Part shown: one piece after another, positions 63,899-64,000 of the stretch
Position numbering within the stretch: position 1 is the stretch's first letter
Layout: each line of letters begins with the position of its first letter
Assembly: GCF_009601025.1 (NCBI RefSeq)
Contig: NZ_WIVE01000007.1
Coordinates: 27,770 to 91,769, forward strand
Reading direction: 5' to 3'
DNA length: 64,000 nt
Source of the DNA: Roseospira navarrensis
GTDB lineage: Bacteria; Pseudomonadota; Alphaproteobacteria; Rhodospirillales; Rhodospirillaceae
Program-made: the position numbers and the translations under genes
The notes under the pieces: generated by a model
What the model saw: the letters and a program-made list of their open reading frames with translations, nothing else
The model's database searches: none
What the model was told of the DNA's origin: nothing

Positions 63899-64000
63899 AA
63901 ATATGGAACTAGGATCACCATTTAAGGCTTATCCCTTTGAGTCCGGGACCACATCATGTGGTGACAGGTGGCCTGAAACGGCGTAGAACATAACGTGAAC

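Overview
The window is GC-rich bacterial DNA (roughly 70% by eye) from an alphaproteobacterium, most likely a Rhodospirillales or purple-bacterium relative. This rests on gene content: an oxygen-independent ubiquinone operon (ubiT-ubiU-ubiV), TspO, cytochrome b561, a globin-coupled chemoreceptor, and the general codon use. Genes are tightly packed with many ATGA/TGATG overlaps. The last ~340 bp are abruptly AT-rich.

Bases 1-32880 hold one side of a large trans-AT polyketide synthase (PKS) cluster. A single minus-strand reading frame stays open from its ATG at 19106 to the left edge, giving at least 6,368 codons. It has no AT domain. The order is KS-DH-KR-ACP / KS-(degenerate DH or branching domain)-ACP / KS-KR-ACP / KS-(dead ACP-like)-MT-ACP / KS-ECH-ECH-ACP-ACP / KS-(continues). 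Upstream in the same orientation is an AT-ER didomain protein. Divergent from it are a free ACP and an asparagine-synthase-type amidotransferase. A second block on the minus strand (30050 to 24168) carries an FkbM methyltransferase, a cytochrome P450 and the HMG-CoA-synthase-type beta-branching cassette: HCS, donor ACP, a decarboxylase KS with Cys replaced by Ser, and ECH1. The ECH2 of that pathway is fused into PKS module 5, and the two ACPs there carry the Trp flag of beta-branching ACPs. A PptH-like metallophosphoesterase, an Sfp-type phosphopantetheinyl transferase and a PedC-like acyl hydrolase complete the region.

Together, amidotransferase plus free ACP, KS-DH-KR-ACP and KS-(degenerate double-hotdog)-ACP match the logic for building a glutarimide head group, as in cycloheximide, iso-migrastatin and gladiofungin. 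My main inference is that the cluster makes a glutarimide polyketide that is also C-methylated, beta-branched, and probably methylated and oxidised by the tailoring enzymes. No thioesterase or regulator lies in the window; the rest of the cluster is off the left edge.

Bases 33000-42400 hold a DUF697-type protein, then a five-gene minus-strand operon: two SyrD/PvdE-type ABC exporters, an SPFH/prohibitin-like protein, an anchored amino-acid-type binding protein and a small membrane protein. A globin-MCP-CZB chemoreceptor and cytochrome b561 follow.

Bases 42540-49400 form a plus-strand operon with overlapping genes: CDP-alcohol phosphatidyltransferase, membrane sulfatase-like protein, NMT1-type ABC importer (binding protein, ATPase, double-length permease) and a GT4 glycosyltransferase. 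Bases 49449-56876 carry a CIA30-like protein, a periplasmic serine protease, a CHASE-PAS-GGDEF diguanylate cyclase, and an ExbB-ExbD-ExbD-TonB-like/DUF4384 energy-transducing operon with a small secreted protein. Bases 56995-60960 carry ubiTUV with a GNAT protein, and TspO. A palindrome-rich spacer and a penicillin-acylase-family hydrolase follow, and the window ends in the AT-rich segment.
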